DNA from: Paraphysomonas bandaiensis
Lineage: Eukaryota; Chrysophyceae
DNA: 64,000 nt
NCBI GenBank assembly: GCA_965644295.1
Contig: CBFFRP010000178.1
Span: forward strand, 1-64,000
Reading direction: 5' to 3'
Shown in pieces: positions 36,372-46,114 of this stretch. Both the position numbers and the translations under genes were made by a program. The notes beneath the pieces were generated by a model. The model saw only the letters and a list, made by a program, of their open reading frames with translations. It did no database searches and was not told the DNA's origin. Every line of letters starts with the position of its first letter. Position 1 is the stretch's first letter.

Positions 36372-36831
36372 TCAAACATCCGGGATGTTCACCGTAAGGA
36401 CTAAAAAACCTGAAGTCAGCAGATGTCAGGTATATCAACATTCTGCTTGCTCACGGCGTTTGCTTTGAGTGATAGAGCGGAGGTGGTTGAACCTTGGTGC
36501 TTGCGGCGACGCACAAGCAGCCTCCGTAGAGTTAAATAATAGAATAATAGAGTTCGTACTAGTTAGTTACAGGTAGACGTCTACCAAGCTTGACTAGTTT
36601 TTATCTAGCTACTAAGCTGGCACTGATAATAAGTCTTTCAATAATATGTATGTACTATGTATGTGCAGCATGCAGCAGTATCTAGATATGAGTATTCTGA
36701 GACATCATCAATAGAGGGTGCATACCAGAAATTACTTCATCATAGTTAAACTTTTATTATGCTCACTAACAGCAGTCGTGGAAACCCATAACATATCATA
36801 GAGGTAATTATGGTGTGATGTATACTAATAT

Positions 36832-36863
<32 letters not shown>

Positions 36864-37320
36864 CATACATACATACATACATACATACATACATACATAC
36901 ATACATACATCTACACATACATCATACATACTATATATTGCAGCTCTACATAAAAACAAGCGTTGAGTCACTCAAGACACACATACAGTACATACTAAGG
37001 GAGATGTTATACATACACATAGCTATACATACATAGTTGTATATAGATATGTATGTGGTGTGGTTAGAAGTAACCGTTGATTTACTTTACTATTCAATGA
37101 GTAACTCTTATCATACGTACGATGATGATTAATATCTACTAAAGATATGCGCTTCTATTCAAGATAGAGCCGTATCTTTTAACGATTTCAACTTCTCTGT
37201 TTTGTGGCGTTTCATGATATAGATCAAGCTATTATCTCTTTTTTCAACTAGCCACTACATTGGTGCAGAATTTTAACGCCTATTGCTAAATAATCAGACT
37301 TTCAATATATATCACTTTTT
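36372..37320. other. Repeat-rich intergenic DNA
   Basis: Continues from repeat unit B without a recognisable coding domain. The region 36530-36640 has a mosaic look, with ACTAGTTAGTTAC, but no LTR pair was found. The long ACAT tract is entered separately. Confidence 0.4.
36833..36912. repeat. (ACAT)n microsatellite
   Basis: About 19 uninterrupted copies of a CATA/ACAT tetranucleotide. Open frames through it (HTYIHTYIHT) are artefacts of the repeat. Confidence 0.95.
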
Positions 37321-37339
37321 GTATGTTACAATACCTACG

Positions 37340-38215
37340 CCGTAATGAACATTACTACTGTATATTTAAAATATCTTAAAGTAAGCTCGTATCTTATAGT
37401 ACTTGTTGGGGTCTATAGTTTTACGTAGTTGTATATGTTTCAAGCCATTATTAAGTTGGGGATGTTAATGTTTTCATATCGTTGGAATAAGCAATGAGCT
37501 AAGCACTAAAGTTATGTGCGCCGTTGAAATTTGTATTCGTCATAATGACCATGGTTCCAGACCTGCATCAACAAAATCACGTACTAATAAAATGATCTAC
37601 ATAATATATACCTGTATTCCAGCACCTCTGTATTGATCAATGATATCTACAAGAACATTTTGACTTCAGTAGCAATTTCCTGGGGCGTATAGAGTAAAAG
37701 ATACTTAAATATAGAGTTTTCACCTTAAAATTAGATTGCAGAAATCTGATACTCTTCTTTTCATCATCCGATATTTTCAAAGGTTTTTTGTCTTTGCAGT
37801 CTTCTTCCCTCCAATTCGGCATATATGAGTTTGAAAAAACTACTACGGGACGGGATTTCAACTCCATAGATTGGCGCACAAACTGTTCGAAAAGGTCTTT
37901 CTTACGGTTGTCTCCTGCGTCGCAGTTGAAACTTTGCTCCCAGTGGATGATATCAGCGTCAGTTCCAGCAAAAGCATTGACACATAAATCATAAGGAATG
38001 CAAGGATTATTGCCAAGTGCAACATTTCGAGACACTAATTTAATATTCACTGCCTCAGGTGCAGGAGTCACAAGACGACCTGTTCGTTCAGTGAAAGGTT
38101 GATCTTATCCAACTTTTAAGAACATTTAATAATTCTTTTAATATTTTGCTTTGAAATTTTACTCTATATATATACACTATAAATATATTATTAAATAAGA
38201 CAATAGTTAGTATAC
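37340..38215 (-). pseudogene. Truncated duplicate of the SGNH-like gene
   Basis: Aligns with 45800-47690 (the intact SGNH-like gene) including its 3' flank and part of intron 1. About 930 bp are missing at 37535, removing the last exon. A second deletion near 38100 removes the block encoding the MGSSVTAGHD catalytic segment. The remaining middle part (EAVNIKLVSRNVALGNNPCI ... VVFSNSYMPNWREEDCKDKK) is still open over 37637-38071 and almost identical in protein sequence, so the duplication is fairly recent. As it stands it cannot encode an active enzyme. Confidence 0.88.
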
Positions 38216-38488
38216 CCACGACGACGGCAATAATATATAATTTATTATAATAATTGTTCAATTTTTAGCTAAGCCTTAGTAGACTTTTTAATCATATCAG
38301 GATACATTTAGGATATATCAGATATCAGATAGTCAGATATGGTGTACGAGCATCTAGTTGCATTCCACTTACCATAAACAAGTAATAGTAGCGGCACTAC
38401 CATTAATTGGCTGATATCACCGCTGAACAAATGAACTGAAACTATCAGCTACTGCAATCACCAAACTCTTAGGCGTATCGCGGTGTCA
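38216..38488. other. Spacer between pseudogene and kinase
   Basis: A/T-rich spacer without recognisable genes. It presumably contains the kinase 3' UTR. Confidence 0.4.
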
Positions 38489-39772
38489 TTACACCTCTGT
38501 GACATTGGAATAGCCGACGATATTAGGTTGCGTCAACGCAGCACTGTTGAAGTTAGTTGCATCAGAAGAAGGAATCAGGAATGGGGCGATAAGTGATGCA
38601 GTGGTAGCGTCATTCAACAAACAATGTGTTGACGGTCGTGCTGCCGCTGATTTTTCTAGGCACATTGTGATTAAGCGCAATAGCGGATCATGATATGTAC
38701 CAGCCCCCGCTATGTCAGGAATTGGTTGAGGGGTTTTCTGCAAGACGTCCTGTACACTTTCGAAGGGGAAATGTTTCCATTTATCCATGCCCACGCCGAA
38801 CTCAACGCACATCGCGTAGAGCGTCAATCCGAATGCCCAAATATCACTCTTGATCGACGTCGTATTCGTTAAATAAAATTCAGGGGCCAAGAATAGTCTA
38901 AACCCCATGGGGCTCGCCACACCGTATGTGTTGCTAATTTTCTTGCATATGCCAAAGTCTCCGAGTTTGTATATCGGACTGTCCCCTTTTCGAGAAAAAA
39001 CAAAAATGTTGTCAGGTTTAATATCTCTGTGCAGAATGTGGTTAGCATGTAAATATGACAGGGCTAGGAGCATATGAGCACAAGCACTTATGACGATGTC
39101 CTCTTTCACATGTCCCTTGGCGCGTTTAATGAGGTCGTTGAGAGTTCCGCCTGCACAATATTCCGTCACCATCGAAGCATTTCCATTGTAATCAATGCAC
39201 TGGTAAAATTTGATGATTGCAGGATGGGATAAGCGTCGCAGATTATTTATTTCGTTTTCCAGAGCTTTTGTACTTGCTTCGACGCGATGTTGCTCAATAG
39301 GACCGTCAGTATTAATCTGTATAGTCTTAAGTGCGAGATATGTGTCAACTGGGAGAAATCGGTCGTGTCCCATGATCAAACCAAACTTTACACGATAGAC
39401 AGTTCCAAAACACCCAGCTCCTAAGGTCGATATCTCTTTAATATGTCTTTGAAGAGGAGGAAATGGAGCTTTTTTCCTTAAGTAAATCAAAGCTGCTTTT
39501 GTTACACTGTCAGTATTCGGATTTCTTGGAATTTTCTCCCATACTTTGTCAGCATTAACCCATTCCCATGATTTATTACCAAATCGATATCGTATTAAAA
39601 TGTTATTATAAAACAATCCACGATCAATATAGTAACATCCATCGTAACATCCATCAGTATATGGTCCATATACATACCTTAAAGCTGAAACATTATGTTT
39701 CTTATCATCTTTAAAAGCAGATACATTAAATCCTAAAAATGACCAAAATCCATTTGATGATTCAACTCCCAT
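38489..39772 (-). CDS. Ser/Thr protein kinase with Trp-rich N-terminus
   Basis: Single exon, 427 residues. A complete kinase core is present: glycine loop GAGCFG (118-123), Lys149 in LALKT, the alpha-C Glu in ALENEINNL, HRDIKPDN (248-255), DFG (272-274), APE (296-298), and DIWAFG in the F helix. The LHRDIKPDN and APE patterns indicate Ser/Thr specificity; the overall look is NEK/other-like and not a standard family. The first 110 residues form a separate region (YRFGNKSWEWVNADKVWEKI), also recognisable in the kinase at 43855. The protein begins MGVESS, a possible N-myristoylation site. The activation segment lacks obvious phospho-Thr clusters. Head-to-head with the possible transposon at 40049. 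Confidence 0.88.
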   Translation of the reverse strand: MGVESSNGFWSFLGFNVSAFKDDKKHNVSALRYVYGPYTDGCYDGCYYIDRGLFYNNILIRYRFGNKSWEWVNADKVWEKIPRNPNTDSVTKAALIYLRKKAPFPPLQRHIKEISTLGAGCFGTVYRVKFGLIMGHDRFLPVDTYLALKTIQINTDGPIEQHRVEASTKALENEINNLRRLSHPAIIKFYQCIDYNGNASMVTEYCAGGTLNDLIKRAKGHVKEDIVISACAHMLLALSYLHANHILHRDIKPDNIFVFSRKGDSPIYKLGDFGICKKISNTYGVASPMGFRLFLAPEFYLTNTTSIKSDIWAFGLTLYAMCVEFGVGMDKWKHFPFESVQDVLQKTPQPIPDIAGAGTYHDPLLRLITMCLEKSAAARPSTHCLLNDATTASLIAPFLIPSSDATNFNSAALTQPNIVGYSNVTEV

Positions 39773-40048
39773 TTTAATTAATAGTGTATTGTTAAAGGTA
39801 TGGACTAGTAGAGTAATAGATAGATGGATATATATATATATATATGCATACAGAGATATGATGAGGAAGATGTAGACTCCCCTACGTACAATACAATCAT
39901 CTATAAGAAGAATATCCTACATAAACCATATCTAGATTTCTAGGAATTTTTCTACAAACATTTTTCATAACAAAGAAAATTCCTAAGAAGAAAAAGTACC
40001 AACATAATCTTGAAGAGTAAATTTTTTTCAGTTTCTTATTTATATATT
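39773..40048. other. Kinase upstream region
   Basis: A/T-rich with a (TA)n tract at about 39830-39845. It is presumably the kinase promoter. No defined element is recognised. Confidence 0.4.
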
Positions 40049-40252
40049 GGAGACGTTTTTCGACAAAGCGGACCAGTCTGGTCCCACTTCATTTTTTTGT
40101 ATTGTGTTTTTTCGTATGGAACATGAGTGTAGAGCTTTGAAATTGTGGTCAAAATGACCACAATTTCTATTAAGGAGCCAGGCGCCATATCCATATAGAT
40201 AGAGAATAAAAAGTGTGTATTATTGTAGTGTAGACCCATATTGCTGAGCTTG

Positions 40253-41680
40253 ATGGAAGAAACTCCGGCAAGAAGACTCGCCTTGCTGCCGGAGACCATC
40301 TCCCAGTCGGAGATGGTGACTGTATCTTTTAACACCCTACAGTTCGAGCAACAGATAACGTCGATTACTACAAGTCAACTTTGCCACTTTGTGCTTTGGT
40401 AGATATGAATGAACACTTGAAAACGACTGCTACTGATGACACGAGCATTCGTATCCTGGAGAATTTGAGGAGCCTGGACATGGGAAATGTCGATCCGATA
40501 CCATCACTGCTTTTATCAAAGGGACTGTAAAGAGGGCAAGAAATAATGGAAAGAGTTTTGTCAATGTCGCTGATGTTGTCAACGAACTTCCACAAAAATC
40601 CCCTGTAGGGTATCATGTTCAAGAGATGTTCTACCTCGACACAAAAAGTCTGTCAGAGTACCGTCCGCCATCAAAGGGATCAGCGACATAATTGGGTATA
40701 AGTTCTTGCCTTCAGCGGTTGTTTTGCAGGAAGTACCACCCTTGGGAAAAGGAGTTATATTGCCTCACACAGTAAGTGTAATAATCTGCTGTTTAATAAT
40801 TCTTTTCAACACTAATACTGCCGTCTGATAATGCTGATTTTTTTAGTAGGATCTTGTAAGTAAGCGTAGAGGTGCGATGTCTCTAGTGCCAACCGGGGCA
40901 CATATTGTTGAGTCATCAGTGCAGTCTGTTGAAGCAATTAGTCGACAACTATTACCGAAGCCGACTCACGAAACAAGGCTCAAAATTAAGAGAGCGGTTC
41001 AACAGAGAAAGCTTGACGCAAAGACGAAGAGATTAATGAAAGATCGAATGGAGTGTGATAGAATAGAGTCCGTATTAAACCAGTACAAACCTACTATTCC
41101 CTCAGCACGGTCGACATGCTCTTCCTCAACGCCAGCTACTGTGGAAACTCATTCCACGACTCGCAAATTTCCGACACCTGTAGTCCGAATTCTAGATCTG
41201 CTTGATTCTGGCATGAAATCTCATCCCTCGAACATACTGCTAGGTGGGAAAATGGATATATCACAGAAAGAGATAAGCATCAGAATATCTTCCTTACAGG
41301 AATTACCCCAAATGGATGTTCAAGGGAACGTTGTCTCGAAAGATAGTTGCTCTTCAATCAATGCCGTGACGATTTCAGAGGGAATAAGGTTGCACAAAGT
41401 AAATGACATGGTGATCAGTGCAGCCCATCTCCACGAGGGTGTGGTTGAATTTCTACATAGGACATTTTCCTGTGAAAACGATTTTCTCATTTGTCATTTC
41501 ACCATGGGACCTCGGAAAGTATATCCCCTCAGTCCAGTGACATTACAGTACGATATGCGTGATAAAAGACAGACTCCTACAATCCGACGGTACATGAAAT
41601 TACACTTTGTAGAGCCTTGGAAATGGCTTACTGTTGGTCAGATTTCCTCTTGGATTAGCATGAAAACGAGAGAAAAATAA
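40253..41680 (+). pseudogene. Frameshifted gene, possibly transposase-like
   Basis: The last exon (40850-41680; acceptor GTAG before GATCTTGTAAG) is open for 276 codons and contains a basic helix (RLKIKRAVQQRKLDAKTKRL), a Ser/Thr-rich linker and a C-terminal globular part (HEGVVEFLHRTFSC ... LHFVEPWKWLTVG). Upstream, three coding-like segments lie in three frames: VDYYKSTLPLCALVDMNEHL, then EPGHGKCRSDTITAFIKGTV and NVADVVNELPQKSPVGYH, then IKGISDIIGYKFLPSAVV, joined to the last exon across a normal intron. The HGK...KGTVKRA segment recalls a motif (HGKGxxDGxxGxVKR) I associate with uncharacterised transposon-encoded proteins; this is a weak match. Two frameshifts suggest a decayed gene unless small introns are missed. 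Confidence 0.4.
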
Positions 41681-41912
41681 CGTCCTTTCAGTCCTTCCCT
41701 CTCCAGAAATCGTATGATAATTGTAACACATTTATGAATGATAATAACTTTAAGTAGTACAAAACAAAAAAAGGTATCTGGTACAATCAAATCTAAGAAG
41801 TAAAAACAATAATATATAAATATACTCTTAACAAACATTAAGATAAATATGTTAACATTCAATAAAGAACAGTGCCATCCATTTGTTTCACCTGATTATT
41901 AAGTCCTTGTAG
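41681..41912. other. A/T-rich spacer inside the 3.2-kb interval
   Basis: No coding or repeat feature is recognised. Confidence 0.35.
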
Positions 41913-42503
41913 CAGGGCTAGGAAACAATATATTGCAATACTGTTGTTAAATAGGGTTGTATTGACGGAGTATCCGTACATATGAGTATCACTATTCAGT
42001 AAGTAAACACATCAGTAGATTCCAGTTTTAGTATTAGTCATTAAAATCACATGATATCCAAAACCACTACTGCATTGGCGTTCAAGTGTATTGGAAGTAC
42101 ATACTACAAGACTCGTGCACCTGTACTTAGATATTTCAATCTTTCATTTCTTAATTTTTTTAGCTCACTGAAGAAATATTTCCGCATAGCCAACCTCAGC
42201 TTCATCATCATCTGTACTGTTACATTCGCTGTCTGTACGGAGATATATTCTAACAGCATCTTTCCCAGATCTTGTCAACTCAAATTATTCGCTTGCTTGA
42301 ATTTTTTCAAATTCCATTCTCAGAATTCGGATCACTAGCAATGGAACTGTTTTCTTTAAAGCAGGTTTGGGATACCTAGCCCCGAAGTCCATCAACAAGC
42401 CGCCAAAAATGTTCCGGTCTTCATAAATATTCACTTGACTAGAGTCTCCTGTTTGAAGTAGCTTAGAAACGCTTTCAAACTTTCTCAGGTCGTCTACAAG
42501 CAA
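41913..42503 (-). mobile_element. hAT transposase relic (copy 3)
   Basis: The terminus at 41913 reads CAGGGCTAGGAAAC, typical of hAT ends. The minus-strand frame 42285-42503 (LVDDLRKFESVSKLLQTGDS ... GGLLMDFGARYPK) fits the region preceding the hAT dimerisation motif. Downstream on the same strand are SECNSTDDDEAEVGYAEIF and KIEISKYRCTS, alignable with the copy at 12.3-12.8 kb. Stops and frameshifts interrupt it. It may be nested in the 3.2-kb interval. Confidence 0.6.
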
Positions 42504-43180
42504 AGATCTGGGGGCTTGTGGGGTGGTCCATAGCGGTGCCTATGGTATTACAGAAAATAAAATAGGGGTACTTAATATTAAAATGTATTAAATCACATAT
42601 ATATATGGCAATGTAACGTTATAGAAAAAATATATTAGACACATGGTTTATAATGTACCGGAAGTCTACTTTGCACTCTGGGGGTGATCTATGGGCGTCT
42701 GGGGTGGCACGTGTCGGTGCATGTGATAGCGGTACAATTAGAAGGAAAATATGTTTAAGACGTATATAAATGCTAAATTACGGCTTCATTAACAATGTAT
42801 ATATAGTCTACAATGTATCTGTCGTGTTGGTCACCCTCTGAGGGTCGTCCAACGCTCCTGGCGGTTGCAATCTATAGGAGGCCGATATCTGTACTGTTAT
42901 GACATATTACAATAATATCTTTCGATAAAATCATCTATTTCTTAGATCATACGCTGCCATAGTAAATATACTTATGATGCATGCACTTTAATGTCTCTGA
43001 AGGTGGTACATGCTGTCGAGCTGCCTGTAAGTGACTGTATCTTCTACATACATACACACATATTCAGAGTCTCATGTGCTGTTCCACTGTATTGTATACC
43101 GGTATACAGCAGTATACTCATACATAAAAGTGGTGGTGATGGTGAGTGTGAGTTTGGGTGTGGTGATGATGAGGGCCTGT
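42504..43180. other. Intergenic, nothing firmly recognised
   Basis: Two short G-rich stretches of similar wording (CTGGGGGCTTGTGGGGTGG near 42510 and CTGGGGGTGATCTATGGGCG near 42680) occur about 170 bp apart, each followed by A/T-rich DNA. No coding region is supported. Confidence 0.4.
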
Positions 43181-43476
43181 TTTTTTAGGACGAGTGGGAC
43201 CATCTACGGTCCTACAAGTGGAGGGTTGGTCCACTTTGTCGAAAAACGTCTCATTGTTAATTGGGTTTTCCACCCTTTGCTCCACCTTTTGTTTTTTTCG
43301 GATGTTGCAGTTTTGGAAGTCCTCCAATCCACAAGTTTTTTTGCAACCATAAACCATAAACATTAGAAAAACTCGATTTTTGAAAATATATAAATACAGT
43401 ACTTAAGATTTTACTCAGCAATCTTGATGGAAAAGTCGAGAACTTTGTGCTAAAGTATGTTGATAGTATCTTCAGT

Positions 43477-43612
43477 CGGCATCATATTTTTCGGATATAA
43501 ATTGAAGCAAATATATTCTATATTACTGTAATACAACTACGGCTGGAATACAGATATTTGTTGTCTCAATATTAGAGGCATCTTTAAACAAAAATATACA
43601 AAGGATGCTGAT
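43477..43612 (+). repeat. ~130-bp dispersed repeat, copy 4
   Basis: Same orientation as 34815. With the next copy (43668) it forms a large inverted pair separated by about 55 bp. Confidence 0.88.
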
Positions 43613-43667
43613 ACATTTCACACATATTCATTTCTACAATGATCCATACGTATCATCATCGTTAGTA

Positions 43668-43799
43668 TATTTTTGTTCAAAGATGCCTCTAATATTGAGT
43701 CAACAATTATCTGTATTCCAGCCGTAGTTCTATTACAGTAATATAGAGAATATTTGCTTCAATTTATATCCGAAAAATAAGATGCTGACAACCGATACG
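43668..43799 (-). repeat. ~130-bp dispersed repeat, copy 5
   Basis: Inverted relative to copy 4. It ends only 55 bp before the start codon of the kinase at 43855, so it lies in that gene's leader or core promoter. Confidence 0.88.
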
Positions 43800-43854
43800 A
43801 TATAAAGTATATGCTACATGTAGCTATTTATAACTATAAATCTATATCAGTAAT

Positions 43855-45030
43855 ATGGGAGTATCATCATCAATAGATAAAGATAGAAATAGTTACTATG
43901 ATGATCCACTAAAAGATGAGGATACACCATATCATGATCCAGATTTACTTGAATTAAAAGCACAACCAGCTGATGCTGAAGATGGAGATTACTATCGACC
44001 TCGATGTCATATAGCTACCGTCATATGGTATAGATATGATATAATTAGAAATATATGGATGTGGTCACCAGATACTCATGTAAAAAAGATATGGATGGAT
44101 GTCACTGAAACAGTAGTACGTGAAGGATATTATGCTGGTTTAACTCCTGTACCACAAAATGTAAAAATTATAAATGCATTGCGTCGATTAAATCCACGAC
44201 CGCGATTGCTTAAAAAGGATACGAAGCGTCTTATTGGAAGTGGTGGATTCGGTAAAGTGTACTCGTATGAAACAAACAGAACGGGGAATTCTTTTCTCAG
44301 ATCTAAAGGCTTTGTCAATCCATCTTGGTGTGCAGTCAAGTATATACCGTACAGTAATGATGGGAGTATGTCTAAGGTCAGTGAAGAAGTCGCTATATTA
44401 CAGTCCATTGCCGAAGGGTCTGTCGACAGTATTGTGAAGTGCTGGGACGCTGTTATTGACAAAGGACGGAAATGCGTACAAGTGTACATGGAACATTGTG
44501 ATGGCCATATTCGGAGTCTATTCCCATTTGACAACAACGCATGTCTCAGACTTTTGATTGACATGATAGATGCATTAAAATTTATTCATGGGTGCAAAAT
44601 ATATCACCGAGACATCAAACCCGAAAATATTCTTTATGTCACACGACCAGATGGGCGTCGACGATATAAAGTGGCAGACTTTGGCCTCGCTAGATACGCT
44701 GAAACCGTGGGGCCTGCAAGGTTGAATCCAGGTTATTTTGCTGGTACCTTTGGATATCTGTCACCAGAAGCGTTATTGCGTTGTAACTATGAGAAAACAG
44801 ACATTTGGGCAACGGGAGTCGTATTGTATGAAGGGCTCACCAAAACCATGCCATTTCAAGATGTTGCTGAACTTTTGGATCCGTCATCGTCATTCAGACC
44901 TGCATTGCCCCCAGACGTATTTCCTGTTTTGGAGGATGTAATAAGTTCTTGTTTAATTATCTCTGTCGCAGACAGGCCTGACATAGAGGAGCTGCAGTCT
45001 ATTTACTTAGAAGGGCCGCCAGGACGTTGA
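43855..45030 (+). CDS. Ser/Thr protein kinase, paralogue of 38489 gene
   Basis: Single exon, 391 residues starting MGVSSS (possible N-myristoylation). The kinase core is complete: GSGGFG (128-133), Lys162 in CAVKY, Glu in EEVAIL, HRDIKPEN (251-258), DFG (275-277), SPE (303-305) in place of APE, and DIWATG. The region before the core (YRYDIIRNIWMWSPDTHVKK ... ALRRLNPRPRLLKKD) aligns in layout with residues 60-115 of the kinase at 38489: a YRY/YRF...W-W stretch, then a basic helix. The two are probably members of one lineage-specific family. The start-proximal 60 codons are strongly A/T-rich. A CCCH-finger relic begins 20 bp after the stop. Confidence 0.88.
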   Translation: MGVSSSIDKDRNSYYDDPLKDEDTPYHDPDLLELKAQPADAEDGDYYRPRCHIATVIWYRYDIIRNIWMWSPDTHVKKIWMDVTETVVREGYYAGLTPVPQNVKIINALRRLNPRPRLLKKDTKRLIGSGGFGKVYSYETNRTGNSFLRSKGFVNPSWCAVKYIPYSNDGSMSKVSEEVAILQSIAEGSVDSIVKCWDAVIDKGRKCVQVYMEHCDGHIRSLFPFDNNACLRLLIDMIDALKFIHGCKIYHRDIKPENILYVTRPDGRRRYKVADFGLARYAETVGPARLNPGYFAGTFGYLSPEALLRCNYEKTDIWATGVVLYEGLTKTMPFQDVAELLDPSSSFRPALPPDVFPVLEDVISSCLIISVADRPDIEELQSIYLEGPPGR

Positions 45031-45300
45031 CGGCACACCCCGCGATAAAATGAAGCAGTGTATGATACCAAACACTTCTGGCTTCTGCAACGCCTTTCAG
45101 AAGGGAGAGTGCGATCACGGCGACGGCTGCAGCTTCACCCACGAGTTCGGTGAGGCCACGAAATGCCGGTGTTCCTCGTCCTCGTGGAGTGTGCTATGCT
45201 TTCCAGAGAGGCGAGTGCATCCGCGGAGAGGGCTGCTGATTCAGGCACGATAATGAGGGCTCTCGCTCCAAACGCCCTGCTGACAGACTTACAGAAGTTG
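45031..45300 (+). pseudogene. Broken CCCH zinc-finger coding relic
   Basis: From the ATG at 45050, GFCNAFQKGECDHGDGCSFTH is a canonical C-x7-C-x5-C-x3-H finger. A second finger (GVCYAFQRGECIRGEGC...FRH) follows about 40 codons later in another frame and with a stop codon in place of the residue after the third cysteine. Such fingers bind RNA. One frameshift and one nonsense codon break the gene. It may once have been a separate gene or a C-terminal extension of the adjacent kinase. Confidence 0.75.
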
Positions 45301-45534
45301 TGGCTTCTAAAATTAAATTAACCTTCATATTTATTTCATATCATCCAGAATAAATTCTTTTTCGTCTCTCTTGCACTAAGCAGCTAGTAGCTACCCGCCA
45401 GCAATGCGTACAAGTAGCTATTATTTTGTACTTATACAATTACTAGTAGCAGCGCATCCTCGTGATCTATTGATCCTCTCTGCGTGCTGGCTTCCTCCGC
45501 TTCTTGGGATACACTACTAGTATGGGATCTATTT

Positions 45535-45700
45535 TTCCACCTAGTCAATTTGGTGGAACTTCGTAGTCACACCGAAAATGGTGTAAAACCCTAGTCAAAA
45601 GGTAGAAAACTCTAGTCAATAATTACTAAGATTTTTAACATTACAATATGACTAGGTTGACTAGGTGGAAGTGGGTATTCACCTAGTCAAACAGGGGAGC
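45535..45700. repeat. Cluster of CTAGTCAA motifs in both orientations
   Basis: CCACCTAGTCAA, CCCTAGTCAAAA, CTCTAGTCAATA, then the complements TGACTAGGTTGACTAGGTGG and another CACCTAGTCAA, within about 150 bp. The outer parts are inverted, giving a small imperfect palindrome. Confidence 0.6.
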
Positions 45701-46114
45701 ATACTGTAGCCATAAATTCAAAAACTCGAATGCTATTTGCCTCACATTGATGTAAAGCACATGGCGGGCACTATCAAATTATTACCACTGTATATTTTAA
45801 ATATCTTAAAGTAAGCTCGTAGCTTATAGTACTTGTTGGGGTCTATAGTTTTACGTTTTACGTAGTTGTTGTATAAGTTTCAAGCAAGTATTAAGTTGGG
45901 GATGTTAATGTTTTCATATCGTTGGAATAAGCAATTCTCTAGCTAAGCACCAAAGTTATGTGCGTCGTTAATAGAATATCCATCAGTCAGATGTGGCAAA
46001 TGGCAAAGTAATAAAGAGCAAAGATAAACCACACACAAAGAATACACTCTTAACAGAAAAAATATCTAATGACTACCTCGAACACTACTAAATGTTTATC
46101 GAATTGCTATGAGA

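Larger units (their letters stand above)
40049..43252. mobile_element. Possible 3.2-kb transposon sharing MITE ends
   Basis: Bases 40049-40168 match the left 120 bp of the 4196 MITE, and about 43190-43252 match its right 65 bp, in the correct relative orientation. The interval is therefore bounded by the same terminal inverted repeats (GGAGACGTTTTTCGACAAAG at left, its complement-like CTTTGTCGAAAAACGTCTC at right). Inside are a partly degenerate plus-strand gene (40253-41680) and a minus-strand hAT fragment (41913-42503). The alternative is two unrelated half-MITEs; a TA duplication is not visible here. Confidence 0.45.

Noticed and set aside
36815-37036. 73-codon HTYIHTYIHT frame
   Set aside because: Artefact of the ACAT microsatellite.
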